DNA from: Sphingomonas sp. | Lineage (GTDB): Bacteria > Pseudomonadota > Alphaproteobacteria > Sphingomonadales > Sphingomonadaceae | DNA: 64,000 bases | Direction of reading: 5' to 3' | Assembly: GCF_029239295.1 (NCBI RefSeq) | Contig: NZ_JAQZBC010000002.1 | Span: forward strand, 186,001 to 250,000 | Shown here: positions 56,463-64,000 of the stretch, piece after piece | Layout of the letters: each line of letters starts with the position of its first letter | How positions within the stretch are numbered: the stretch's first letter is position 1 | Program-made: the position numbers and the translations under genes | The notes under the pieces: generated by a model | The model's input: only the letters and a program-made list of their open reading frames with translations | Told to the model about the DNA's origin: nothing | Databases searched by the model: none

Positions 56463-57803
56463 ATGCGCCGTTTCGTTGTTGCCTCACTGTTTTGCGCCGT
56501 CGCCACGCCCGTGGCGGCGGCGCCTGACTATCAGGCACAGATCAAGGCCGATTACGACCGCGATCTGGGCAAGCTGTGGGACCAGTTCCACCGCAATCCG
56601 GAGCTGTCGTTCCGCGAGACCAAGACGGCGGCCGCGATTGCCGCCGAGCTGCGCAAGATCAGTGGCATGCAAGTGACCGAGAAGGTCGGCCAGACGGGCG
56701 TGGTCGGCGTGCTGAAGAACGGCACCGGCCCCGTGGTGCTGATCCGCGCAGACATGGATGGCCTGCCGGTGCAGGAAAAGTCGGGCCTGCCCAACGCCTC
56801 TACCGTGCGGCAGGTCGGCATTGACGGGGTTGAAGTGCCGGTGATGCACGCCTGCGGGCATGACACCCATATTGTCGGCCTGATCGCCACTGCCCGCCGC
56901 CTCGCCGCGATGACCGACCGTTGGAAGGGCACGATCGTGTTCGTCGCCCAGCCCGCCGAGGAGCGGATCGCCGGCGCGAAGGCGATGGTCGCCGACGGCC
57001 TCTACACCCGCTTCCCCAAGCCGGATTACGCGCTGGCCTATCACGTCGACGCCAGCATGGAGACGGGCAAGGTCGCGGCAAGCGAGACGATCCAATATTC
57101 CTCGTCCGATTCGATCGACATCGTTGTCCCGGGGATCGGCGCACACGGCGCCAGCCCGAATACGGGCAAGGACCCGGTCTATATGGCGTCGCAGATCGTG
57201 ATTGCGCTGCAGGGCCTCGTCAGCCGCGAGCGCGCCCCGCTGCTTCCCGGCGTCATCACCGTCGGCTCGTTCCACGCCGGACTGAAGCACAACATCATCA
57301 GCGACGAAGCGAAGCTGCAGGTGACCGTACGCGCCAACGACGAAGCCACGCGCGCGCAGCTGGTGAACGGCATCAAGCGAATCGCGCGCGGCGTGGGCAT
57401 CATGAACGGCATGCCTGAGGATAAGATGCCGGTCGTGACCCAGATCGAAGGCACGCCGACGACGATCAACGATACCGCGCTCGCGCGGCGACTGAACGCG
57501 GTGATGGTCGACACGCTGGGCGCAGCGAACGTCGTCCCCTTCGAGCAAATGGGGATGGGCGCGGAGGACTTCGCCTATTTCGTTCAGCCCGATACCGGCG
57601 TGAAAGGCTATTACATCGCGGTCGGTGGCACCCCACGCGCGGCACTGGAGGCGGCGCGTAGCGGCGGCCCGGCCGTCGCATCGCACCACTCCCCGCTCTT
57701 CAAGATCACGCCGGAGCCGGTGGTGGTGACCGGCGCAACCGCGATGACCGCGGCGGCGCTTGATCTGCTGAAGCCCGGCGCTGCAGCAGGGGCGGCGCAA
57801 TGA
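56463..57803 (+). CDS. Exported M20D amidohydrolase
   Basis: A 446-residue hydrolase of the hippurate/N-acyl-amino-acid amidohydrolase group. Signal peptide MRRFVVASLFCAVATPVAAA; zinc-site motifs IRADMDGLPVQEKSGLP, HACGHDTHIVGLIATAR, QPAEERIAGAKAMVADG, ALAYHVDASM and GMGAEDFAYFV. HGASPNTGKDPVYMASQIV is the dimerisation domain. Acts on N-acyl amino acids or similar in the periplasm. Its stop overlaps the next gene by four bases. Confidence 0.9.
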   Translation: MRRFVVASLFCAVATPVAAAPDYQAQIKADYDRDLGKLWDQFHRNPELSFRETKTAAAIAAELRKISGMQVTEKVGQTGVVGVLKNGTGPVVLIRADMDGLPVQEKSGLPNASTVRQVGIDGVEVPVMHACGHDTHIVGLIATARRLAAMTDRWKGTIVFVAQPAEERIAGAKAMVADGLYTRFPKPDYALAYHVDASMETGKVAASETIQYSSSDSIDIVVPGIGAHGASPNTGKDPVYMASQIVIALQGLVSRERAPLLPGVITVGSFHAGLKHNIISDEAKLQVTVRANDEATRAQLVNGIKRIARGVGIMNGMPEDKMPVVTQIEGTPTTINDTALARRLNAVMVDTLGAANVVPFEQMGMGAEDFAYFVQPDTGVKGYYIAVGGTPRAALEAARSGGPAVASHHSPLFKITPEPVVVTGATAMTAAALDLLKPGAAAGAAQ

Positions 57804-58108
57804 AGCGGGTCGCGCTGCTTCTGCTCGCGCTCGGCGGCTGCGAGGTCGCGCCGGATCAGCAGGAAGTGGAACGCGTGCGCGCCGGCACCGAAGCGGTGCG
57901 CCAGCAATTGCGTGAGCCCGAAACCGCGCAGTTCAAGGGCGTCGCCGCGCATGGCGAGGCCGTGTGCGGCGAGGTGAACGCCAGCGTCGGCATGGGTCGG
58001 ACGGGCTATGAACGCTTCATCGTGAAGCAGGGCAAGGTGACGCTGGCTTCGCAGCTTTCCACCGATGCCGAGATGGACGCCCGCTGGAAGGCGGATTGTC
58101 GCAGTTGA
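57800..58108 (+). CDS. Small lipoprotein of unknown function
   Basis: A 102-residue predicted lipoprotein; MKRVALLLLALGGCEVAP has lipobox LGGC. The mature part is helical at first (QQEVERVRAGTEAVRQQLRE) and then GEAVCGEVNASVGMGRTGYE and WKADCRS, with two Cys that could pair. A pattern of ETAQFKGVA...CGEVN is seen in small exported proteins of sphingomonads, but I know no function. It overlaps the M20D gene and is probably co-expressed. Confidence 0.75.
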   Translation: MKRVALLLLALGGCEVAPDQQEVERVRAGTEAVRQQLREPETAQFKGVAAHGEAVCGEVNASVGMGRTGYERFIVKQGKVTLASQLSTDAEMDARWKADCRS

Positions 58109-58163
58109 GCCGTTGAGGGCGGGAATCAGGCGGCGTCTGCCCGCCTGATCCCCCTCGTTTCGA

Positions 58164-59156
58164 TCAGGCGTCGGCGGCCAGCGCCTTCAAGTCAGCCAGC
58201 GGACGCGCGCCGAAGTGGCTAATCACTTCCGCGGCACAGATTGCGCCGAGCCGCAGCGAACGCTCGAGATCCCAGCCCTGCGCCTGGCCGTGCAGGAACC
58301 CGGCGGCGAACAGATCGCCCGCACCGGTCGTGTCGACCACCTTGTCGACCGGCGCTGCCGGCACATGGACGCGCTGGTCGCCGGTAATGGCGCACGCGCC
58401 CTCCTCGCTCATCGTCACGACCAGCAGCGGCACCTTGTTCTTGACCGCGGCGATCGCGGCCTCGGTGTCGGCCGCTTGGGTCAGCGAAACGATTTCCGCT
58501 TCGTTGGCGAACAGGACGTCGATCAGGCCCGCATCGATCAGTTCGTGAAAGGCATCGCGATGGCGATCGATCACGAATTCGGCGGACAGCGTGAACGCCA
58601 CCTTGCGACCTGCCCCGCGCGCGACGTCGATCGCCTCGCGCATCGCGGCGCGCGGCTCTTCCGGATCCCACAGGTAACCTTCGAGGTAGAGGTATTTCGC
58701 GTTGGTGATCAGATCGCGGTCGAGCGCGTCTGCCGGCAGATAGTGCGACGCACCAAGGAAGGTGTTCATCGTGCGCTGCCCATCGGGTGTCACGAAGATC
58801 ATGCAGCGGCCGGTGGTGGGGCTGCCTGCCCGCGCCGCGGTGTCGAACCGGATGCCGGCGGCGCGAATGTCGTGCGCGAATACCGTGCCGAGCTGATCGT
58901 CAGCGACCTGGCCGATGAAGGCGCACTTGCCACCCAGCGCGGCCATGCCCGCGATCGTGTTCGCAGCCGACCCGCCGGACACTTCCTGCCCCGGACCCAT
59001 CTTGGCGTATAGCGCGTCGGCGTCTTCCGGTGAGAAGACGAGCGCCATCGCGCCCTTGGTCATGCCGTTATCGGCAACAAAGGTGTCGGTGGCGGGAGAC
59101 AGGATATCGACAATCGCGTTGCCGATCGCGACGACGTCATAAGCAGGCTGGGTCAA
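58164..59156 (-). CDS. PfkB-family carbohydrate/adenosine kinase
   Basis: A 330-residue ribokinase-fold kinase: YDVVAIGNAIVDILSP, EVSGGSAANTIAGMAALGGK, AFIGQVADDQLGTVFA, and the anion hole DTTGAGDLFAAGFLHG with the catalytic Asp. This group in alphaproteobacteria is usually annotated as adenosine kinase; sugar specificity is not certain from motifs alone. Monocistronic, divergent from the EI24 gene by 98 bp. Confidence 0.9.
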   Translation of the reverse strand: MTQPAYDVVAIGNAIVDILSPATDTFVADNGMTKGAMALVFSPEDADALYAKMGPGQEVSGGSAANTIAGMAALGGKCAFIGQVADDQLGTVFAHDIRAAGIRFDTAARAGSPTTGRCMIFVTPDGQRTMNTFLGASHYLPADALDRDLITNAKYLYLEGYLWDPEEPRAAMREAIDVARGAGRKVAFTLSAEFVIDRHRDAFHELIDAGLIDVLFANEAEIVSLTQAADTEAAIAAVKNKVPLLVVTMSEEGACAITGDQRVHVPAAPVDKVVDTTGAGDLFAAGFLHGQAQGWDLERSLRLGAICAAEVISHFGARPLADLKALAADA

Positions 59157-59254
59157 AAGGGGAGACTCCGATCCCGATAAGGTGAGGGTTGCGCGCGGCC
59201 GTAGATGGCAGGTCCGCCTTGCGCAACCGCACGGCTGCGCGCATTCGGGCCGTG

Positions 59255-59923
59255 ATGTTCACGGCGCTCGCTCTCAGCCTGTCCCAGCTCGGGGATCGAC
59301 CGATCCGGTCCGTCCTGCGGAAAAGCCTGTTGCTGACCGTTGTCGTCTTCGCGCTGCTCGGCGGCGTTACCTGGTGGGGCGTTAACCGCCTGCTTGAAGG
59401 GTGGACGTACAACGGCTCACTGGCCGCGGCAGCCGCGCTGGTCATCAGTGTGCTGGCGATGTGGCTCATGTTCCGCGCCGTCGCGATCGCCATCGTCGGG
59501 CTGTATGCCGACACCATCGTCGCGGCGGTGGAAAGCCGCCATTACCCGCGCGCGCTGGCCACCGCGCACGACGTGCCGATGGCACAATCGATGCGGATGG
59601 GGCTTGCCTCCGCAGGGCGCTTCGTCGGCATCAACCTGTTGCTGGTGGCCGCGTATCTGGTGCTGCTGGCCACCGGCATCGGCACGGCGGCGCTGTTCCT
59701 TGCGGTCAACGCCTGGCTGCTCGGCCGCGATCTGAGCGACATGGTGGCGGCGCGCCATATGTCGCCCGCCGAGATGCCGGCCTGGCGGCGACAGACGATG
59801 GCACGGCGCTTTTTGCTGGGGCTGGCGGTGACCGGCCTGTTCCTGATCCCCTTCCTCAATATTCTGGCTCCGGTGCTGGGCGCCGCTATGGCCACCCATT
59901 TCTATCACCGGAGCCATCGATGA
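59255..59923 (+). CDS. EI24-domain membrane protein (CysZ-like)
   Basis: A 222-residue membrane protein with four hydrophobic helices: SVLRKSLLLTVVVFALLGGV, AAAAALVISVLAMWLMFRAV, FVGINLLLVAAYLVLLATGI and FLLGLAVTGLFLIPFLNILA. The conserved AWLLGRDLSDMVAARHMS and the FLIPFLNILAPVLGAAMAT tail match the EI24 fold, whose bacterial member CysZ is a sulfate permease. Transported substrate here is unknown. ATG 59255 follows an unrelated in-frame stretch. It overlaps the next gene by four bases. Confidence 0.85.
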   Translation: MFTALALSLSQLGDRPIRSVLRKSLLLTVVVFALLGGVTWWGVNRLLEGWTYNGSLAAAAALVISVLAMWLMFRAVAIAIVGLYADTIVAAVESRHYPRALATAHDVPMAQSMRMGLASAGRFVGINLLLVAAYLVLLATGIGTAALFLAVNAWLLGRDLSDMVAARHMSPAEMPAWRRQTMARRFLLGLAVTGLFLIPFLNILAPVLGAAMATHFYHRSHR

Positions 59924-60288
59924 TCCGCCTTGCCGCCTCTCCCATCCTGCTTCTGTTGGTCGCAGGTTGCGCGACGACCGGGGGCGGAACGCTGGAGCGA
60001 GCCGCGCCGGTGCCAATCCCGTACAGTGGGGCCGGGCTTGAACGCGTCATCGGTCAGAACGCCAACGGGCTAGTGCGCCTGTTCGGCCAGCCAGACGCCG
60101 ATGTGCGGGAAGGCGAGGCGCGCAAGCTGCAATTCCACAGCGGGATCTGCGTGCTCGACACCTATCTATATCCCAAGGGATCGGCCGAACCGCGCGTAAC
60201 CTATGTCGATGCCCGCCAGCCCGACGGCCGTGCGATCGACCGCGCAAGCTGCGTATCGGCGCTGACCCGCCGCGTTGGCGGGAAGTAA
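59920..60288 (+). CDS. Small lipoprotein downstream of EI24 gene
   Basis: A 122-residue predicted lipoprotein: MIRLAASPILLLLVAGCATT has lipobox VAGC. The mature part contains RVIGQNANGLVRLFGQPDAD and KLQFHSGICVLDTYLYPKGS, plus a second Cys near the end. The overall shape, GxxLxxLFGxP followed by WQY-like LQFHS, resembles small SmpA/OmlA-like outer membrane lipoproteins, but the match is weak. Translationally coupled to the EI24 gene. Confidence 0.75.
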   Translation: MIRLAASPILLLLVAGCATTGGGTLERAAPVPIPYSGAGLERVIGQNANGLVRLFGQPDADVREGEARKLQFHSGICVLDTYLYPKGSAEPRVTYVDARQPDGRAIDRASCVSALTRRVGGK

Positions 60289-60389
60289 TCGCCACCATAA
60301 TCGTATCCGGCTCTGATCGATGAAGCGGGCGAAAGGCTCGTACTGTGCCGCACCCACGCCTGACGCACAGCAACGTTTCTAACGCGTCC

Positions 60390-60587
60390 TTATGATTTCG
60401 TGTCGTTTGATGTTGAGGCATAGGACATCGCCTCTGCCGTTCCAGTTGCAGGCGTCAGACTGAACCATTCCTGATGCTCGATAGCGACAAGGAATAACAG
60501 AATAGCGACGCCAAAGCACATAAAGAACAGCGACGACCAAAACTGCTCCCTGATCGAACTTCCCAGGCGCTTTCGCTCACGGCTCAT
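60390..60587 (-). CDS. 65-residue single-pass membrane protein
   Basis: ATG 60587, with AAAGGAG about nine bases upstream, begins MSRERKRLGSSIREQFWSSL, followed by the helix FFMCFGVAILLFLVAIEH and a short polar tail. Positive residues before the helix predict an N-in topology. Base composition is lower in GC than the neighbours. No family recognised. It converges on the small lipoprotein gene and faces a 261-bp promoter-like region. Confidence 0.55.
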   Translation of the reverse strand: MSRERKRLGSSIREQFWSSLFFMCFGVAILLFLVAIEHQEWFSLTPATGTAEAMSYASTSNDTKS

Positions 60588-60848
60588 TACATAAGCTCCT
60601 TTGTTGAGCGGAAGCATATAGGGACACGATTGTTTCACTGCTTCTGCGGAATGTAATCTATGTTTGCTGCGTTGCGGCGGCTCGAAGCGGGTCAACGGCG
60701 GGCTGTGCCATTTGCTCCCCGCTCACCTCGATCAATTCGCCTGTATTTTCCCCCGCGGGATTGCTAGCGACAAAGACGGGGGGCGGCCGGTCCGCGAACG
60801 CCCGACCAGATCAACGACGGACAATCGTTCGTTATACGGGCAGCACCT
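60588..60848. promoter_or_regulatory. Divergent intergenic region
   Basis: The AT-richer first part (60588-60672) probably holds the promoter of the 65-residue membrane protein, and the second part that of the ABC exporter. No hairpin or known operator is clear. Confidence 0.3.
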
Positions 60849-61781
60849 GTGGACGTGACCAGCAGTCAGGATTTCGTCATTGTCGCCGATGGTCTGGTCA
60901 AACGCTTCGGCAATCGCCGCGTCGTTGACGGGGTGTCACTCACCGTACCGCGCGGCATGATCTACGGCGTGCTCGGGCCTAATGGCGCGGGCAAGACCAC
61001 CACTTTGCGAATGCTGCTCGGCATTATCGAGCCGGAGGAGGGTAGCCGCATGCTGCTTGGCTGCCGCCACCCGCGCGATGCGAGCGACCGGGTCGGCTAT
61101 CTGCCGGAGGAGCGCGGCCTGTATCCGGCGATGAAGGCACGCGAGGCGATCGCCTTCATGGGCGCCCTGCGCGGCCTTCCCTGGCACGAAGGACGCGTGC
61201 GTGCGGGACGACTGCTGGAGCAAGTCGGGCTGGAGCAGGCCGCCAATGAGAAGATCCGCAAGCTGTCGAAGGGCATGGCTCAGCTGGTCCAGCTGCTGGG
61301 GTCAATCGTCCATCAGCCCGACCTTCTGGTGCTCGACGAGCCCTTTTCCGGCCTCGACCCGGTCAATCAGGAACGGCTGGAAACGCTGATCCTGGCGGAG
61401 CGCGATCGCGGCGCGACGATCCTGTTCTCCACCCATGTCATGGCCCATGCGCAACGGCTGTGCGATCGGCTGGCGATCATCGCCGGGGGCAAGCGCCGGT
61501 TCGAGGGGACGGTGGCGCAGGCCCGCGCCATGCTGCCGCAACAGGTACATTATGAGCCACACTTCCCCGACGACGACATTCGCGGCCAATTACCTCCCGA
61601 TGCGCGGCCCGATGGTGACGGGTGGCGTTTTGAACTACCAGCGGAAGGAATAGAGACGCTGCTGAAGCGATTGATCGATGCTGGCTATGGCATATCCGGT
61701 CTGTCGATCGAGCGGCCAGGGCTGCACGAGGCCTTCGTTCGTATCGTCGGTGAGGCCGCCGCGATGGATCGCGCTGCATGA
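60849..61781 (+). CDS. ABC exporter ATPase, NatA-like
   Basis: A 310-residue ABC ATPase with Walker A GPNGAGKTTTLRMLLG, a Q-loop at YLPEERGLYPAMKARE, signature KLSKGMAQLVQLLGS, Walker B LLVLDEPFSGLDPVNQERL and switch STHVMAHAQRL. The C-terminal ~80 residues (ARAMLPQQVHYEPHFPD...) are a DUF4162-type tail as in NatA/Ydh-type exporters. GTG 60849 is the start. It overlaps the permease start by four bases. Confidence 0.9.
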   Translation: MDVTSSQDFVIVADGLVKRFGNRRVVDGVSLTVPRGMIYGVLGPNGAGKTTTLRMLLGIIEPEEGSRMLLGCRHPRDASDRVGYLPEERGLYPAMKAREAIAFMGALRGLPWHEGRVRAGRLLEQVGLEQAANEKIRKLSKGMAQLVQLLGSIVHQPDLLVLDEPFSGLDPVNQERLETLILAERDRGATILFSTHVMAHAQRLCDRLAIIAGGKRRFEGTVAQARAMLPQQVHYEPHFPDDDIRGQLPPDARPDGDGWRFELPAEGIETLLKRLIDAGYGISGLSIERPGLHEAFVRIVGEAAAMDRAA

Positions 61782-63022
61782 CCGCCCGCACCACGGATCT
61801 GCGCCGCCGCCTGCGTCAGACGCTGACAATCGCGCACCGCGATTTCACCGCCACCGTCTTTACGCCAATTTTTCTGCTGTTCCTGCTGGCACCCGTCATC
61901 ATGGGCTCGTTCGGCGCCATCGGCGGGCTGGGCGCCGCGTCCGTCTCTGCGGGCGCCGCCGAAAAGGAGCGCGTGGTGGTGATCGCCGATCCGCAGGACA
62001 CGGCAACTCTGGTGGCCGCCGACCGCGCGCTGCGGCGGCTCTCCTCCTCGGAGGCTGCGCCCCCGCCGCTCGACCTGCGCGCGCCACAGGGCAACGCACG
62101 TGCCCAGGCGCTCGAAGCGTTCAACACGCCCGATGTCGACGTACTCGCGGTGATGCACGGACCTTTTGCCGCGCCCGAGATCCTGTACGGACAAAGCCGG
62201 CGCTCCGCCCGCTACCTGGCGGTACTTGCGGATCAGGCACTGCGGATCGATCGCACCGGCATCGATCCGCTTAGCCGCGCGACCTTCACCCGCATGACTC
62301 GTGCCGCCCCGACCGCAGGCTCTCGCAACACCGCCGCGTTTTTCGCAGTGTTCGGCATTTTCTTCCTGACGCTGTTCCTGTCGGGCCAGGTCGTCGGAAC
62401 GATGGCGGAGGAGCGCAACAACAAGGTGATCGAGGTACTTGCCGCGGCCGTCCCGCTGGAAAGCGTGTTCCTGGGCAAGCTGCTCGGCATGTTCGGCGTT
62501 GCCGTCCTCTTCGTCGGCTTCTGGGGACTGGTCGTAAGCCAGATTGGCGCCTTGCTACCGCCGGAGGTCGATATTGCGGATCTGACGCCGGCGGTTGGCT
62601 TCCGCACCTTTGCCCTGCTGTTCGCGGCCTATTTCACCACTGCCTACCTTCTGCTCGGCTCGGTGTTCCTCGGCATCGGCGCGCAGGCGTCGACGATGCG
62701 CGAAATCCAGATGCTGTCGCTGCCGATCACCGTGCTCCAGGTGGGCATGTTCGCGCTCGCCTCCGCCGCCGCGTCGAACCCGGGCAGCTGGGTGGCGCAA
62801 CTGGCGGAGATATTCCCACTGTCCTCCCCCTTCGCCATGGCAGGGCGCGCGGCGAATTCGCCTGAACTGTGGCCGCACGTCGCGGCGCTCGCGTGGCAAT
62901 TGCTGTGGGTGGCGATCTTCATCACCATTGGCGCGCGCCTGTTCCGCCGCGGCGTCCTTCAATCGGGAAGCCCGGCCGGCGGGTGGAAGAAGCTGTTTCG
63001 TCGCGGGTCGTCAGACCTTTGA
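61778..63022 (+). CDS. ABC exporter permease, NatB-like
   Basis: A 414-residue ABC-2 type permease: first helix near residues 22-48 (DFTATVFTPIFLLFLLAPVI), a large extracytoplasmic domain with KERVVVIADPQDTATLVAAD and NARAQALEAFNTPDVDVLAV, then five or six helices from about residue 186 (AAFFAVFGIFFLTLFLSGQV, MAEERNNKVIEVLAAAVPLE). With the ATPase it forms an exporter of the Na+ extrusion (NatAB) type. The substrate is unproven. Confidence 0.88.
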   Translation: MTARTTDLRRRLRQTLTIAHRDFTATVFTPIFLLFLLAPVIMGSFGAIGGLGAASVSAGAAEKERVVVIADPQDTATLVAADRALRRLSSSEAAPPPLDLRAPQGNARAQALEAFNTPDVDVLAVMHGPFAAPEILYGQSRRSARYLAVLADQALRIDRTGIDPLSRATFTRMTRAAPTAGSRNTAAFFAVFGIFFLTLFLSGQVVGTMAEERNNKVIEVLAAAVPLESVFLGKLLGMFGVAVLFVGFWGLVVSQIGALLPPEVDIADLTPAVGFRTFALLFAAYFTTAYLLLGSVFLGIGAQASTMREIQMLSLPITVLQVGMFALASAAASNPGSWVAQLAEIFPLSSPFAMAGRAANSPELWPHVAALAWQLLWVAIFITIGARLFRRGVLQSGSPAGGWKKLFRRGSSDL

Positions 63023-63035
63023 CCGCAACCCCTAT

Positions 63036-63049
63036 TGACAGTTCTGTCA
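63036..63049. promoter_or_regulatory. TetR-like operator overlapping a -35 box
   Basis: TGACAG-TT-CTGTCA is a perfect 6+6 palindrome at 63036-63049, and TTGACA at 63035-63040 is a consensus -35 hexamer. Such short-spaced dyads are typical of TetR-family operators. The P450 start is about 42 bp downstream, so a repressor here could block its promoter. No clear -10 hexamer follows at the ideal distance. Confidence 0.45.
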
Positions 63050-63090
63050 GTTAGGGCTTCTCTCCATCCATAAGATACGGGAGAGAGATG

Positions 63091-64000
63091 ATGGCGACCC
63101 TTGCCAGGAGCGCGGTGGAGTCGGTTGATCCGTTCGATGTGAGCCGACCAGAGCTCTACCGTGACGACACCTGGCGGGCGCCCTTTGCGCGGCTGCGGGC
63201 CGAGGCGCCGGTGCACTATGTGTCGCATTCGGAATTCGGCCCCTATTGGTCGGTCTCTACCTACAAGCCGATCGTCGAGGTCGAATCGCTTCCGGACCTT
63301 TATTCTTCCGAGACGGGCGGCATCACGCTGGCCAATTTCGAGACGGATGATCCCAAGGCGGTGCGCATGCCGATGTTCATCGCGCGCGACCGGCCGGTGC
63401 ATACCGCGCAGCGGCGCACCGTCGCGCCCGCCTTCACCCCTTCCGAAATGACGCGCATGGCGGCCGATATTCGCCGTCGTACCGCGGAAGTGCTCGACCG
63501 GCTGCCCTGGAACGAGGAGTTCGACTGGGTCGACACCGTGTCGATCGAACTGACCACCGGCATGCTCGCCATCCTGTTCGATTTCCCGTGGGAGGACCGG
63601 CGCAAGCTGACCTTCTGGTCCGATTGGGCCGGGGATATCGAAATCATCAAGAACGACGAGCTGCGCCAGCAGCGGCTGATGCACATGTATGAGTGCGGCA
63701 GCTACTTCCGCAGGCTGTGGAACGAGCGGCTCGACAAGCCGCTTCAGCCCGATCTTATCAGCATGATGGTCCATTCCGATGCGATGCGGGAGATGGACGA
63801 CAATGAGTTCATCGGAAACCTGATCCTGCTGATCGTCGGCGGCAATGATACGACGCGCAACACCATGTCGGGGCTGGCCTATGGTCTCGACAAATATCCC
63901 GATCAGCGCGCCAAGCTGGAGGCCGACCCCTCCCTGATCCCCAATGCCGTCAGCGAACTGATCCGGTGGCAGACGCCGCTGGCCCATATGCGGCGCACTG
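63091..64000 (+). CDS. CYP153-type cytochrome P450 alkane hydroxylase, 3' end cut off
   Basis: The first 303 codons of a P450 that runs off the window. Visible are an N terminus with SVDPFDVSRPELYRDDTWRA, MFIARDRPVHTAQRRTVAPAF (helix C), WVDTVSIELTTGMLAILFDF, the I-helix oxygen-binding segment LLIVGGNDTTRNTMSGLA, and the K-helix ELIRWQTPLAHMRRT. GGNDTTRN and RWQTPLAHMRR are characteristic of CYP153, soluble terminal alkane and fatty-acid hydroxylases. The heme-ligand Cys is beyond the edge, so activity cannot be confirmed. GGGAG at 63079-63083 supports ATG 63091; ATG 63088 is an alternative. Confidence 0.88.
   Translation, partial: MATLARSAVESVDPFDVSRPELYRDDTWRAPFARLRAEAPVHYVSHSEFGPYWSVSTYKPIVEVESLPDLYSSETGGITLANFETDDPKAVRMPMFIARDRPVHTAQRRTVAPAFTPSEMTRMAADIRRRTAEVLDRLPWNEEFDWVDTVSIELTTGMLAILFDFPWEDRRKLTFWSDWAGDIEIIKNDELRQQRLMHMYECGSYFRRLWNERLDKPLQPDLISMMVHSDAMREMDDNEFIGNLILLIVGGNDTTRNTMSGLAYGLDKYPDQRAKLEADPSLIPNAVSELIRWQTPLAHMRRT

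Overview
This window is a GC-rich chromosomal segment of an alphaproteobacterium, most likely a Sphingomonas-type sphingomonad. The support is established gene knowledge read against the sequence: a DUF1476 ATP-synthase zeta subunit at the left edge, the cell-cycle regulators SciP (DUF1153) and TrcR (DUF1013), an SdhAF4-type assembly factor (DUF1674), a hemC-hemD-mitofilin-like gene order, an rsmB-rpe-heparinase II/III-purH order, and GC-saturated third codon positions throughout. I see no rRNA, tRNA, insertion sequence, phage gene or CRISPR array. The window reads as stable core chromosome with a few accessory islands.

Layout. 1-4.3 kb (minus strand): zeta subunit, K+-independent H+-pyrophosphatase, thiL and a glyoxalase II-like hydrolase. 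4.3-11.8 kb (plus): a fused folate enzyme pabB-pabC, an aspartate aminotransferase, a 44-aa membrane peptide, a phosphoesterase/glycosyltransferase pair that looks like the PlcP-Agt phosphate-stress lipid-remodelling module, trcR and an MBL-fold hydrolase. 11.8-24.6 kb: purH, heparinase II/III, rpe and rsmB on minus; sdhAF4 and AsmA on plus; gpsA and tsaD on minus, divergent from hemC, hemD and the mitofilin-like protein. 24.7-36.5 kb: an M20 peptidase, a complete four-gene Mla-type lipid transport operon, a DUF445 protein, a two-gene RND efflux system and a SIMPL-domain protein. 36.5-41.2 kb: glsB, sciP, a small unknown gene, mnmA, a PhzF-like enzyme, a CDF metal exporter and pdxH.

41.3-50.4 kb is a plus-strand run: ku and ligD (bacterial end joining), an ATP-grasp/alpha-E fusion with a transglutaminase-like protein (a predicted peptide-ligation cassette of unknown role), an MFS exporter and an SDR. 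50.4-64 kb holds a cyclophilin, a gene-poor stretch with an exceptionally strong Shine-Dalgarno ahead of an 18-codon ORF, a PRC-barrel protein, uvrB, a ferredoxin-NADP reductase, an M20D amidohydrolase, an adenosine kinase-like enzyme, envelope proteins, a Nat-type ABC exporter, and the first 300 codons of a CYP153-type alkane hydroxylase that runs off the right edge.

Functional themes are envelope lipid homeostasis (Mla, PlcP-Agt, AsmA, heparinase-like), membrane energetics (H+-PPase, zeta, SdhAF4), cofactors (heme, thiamine, PLP, folate) and stationary-phase DNA repair. The least explained features are the leader-like region at 51.5-52.0 kb, the 12-bp perfect dyad at 7.45 kb, the ATP-grasp/alpha-E cassette, and several small unannotated proteins.
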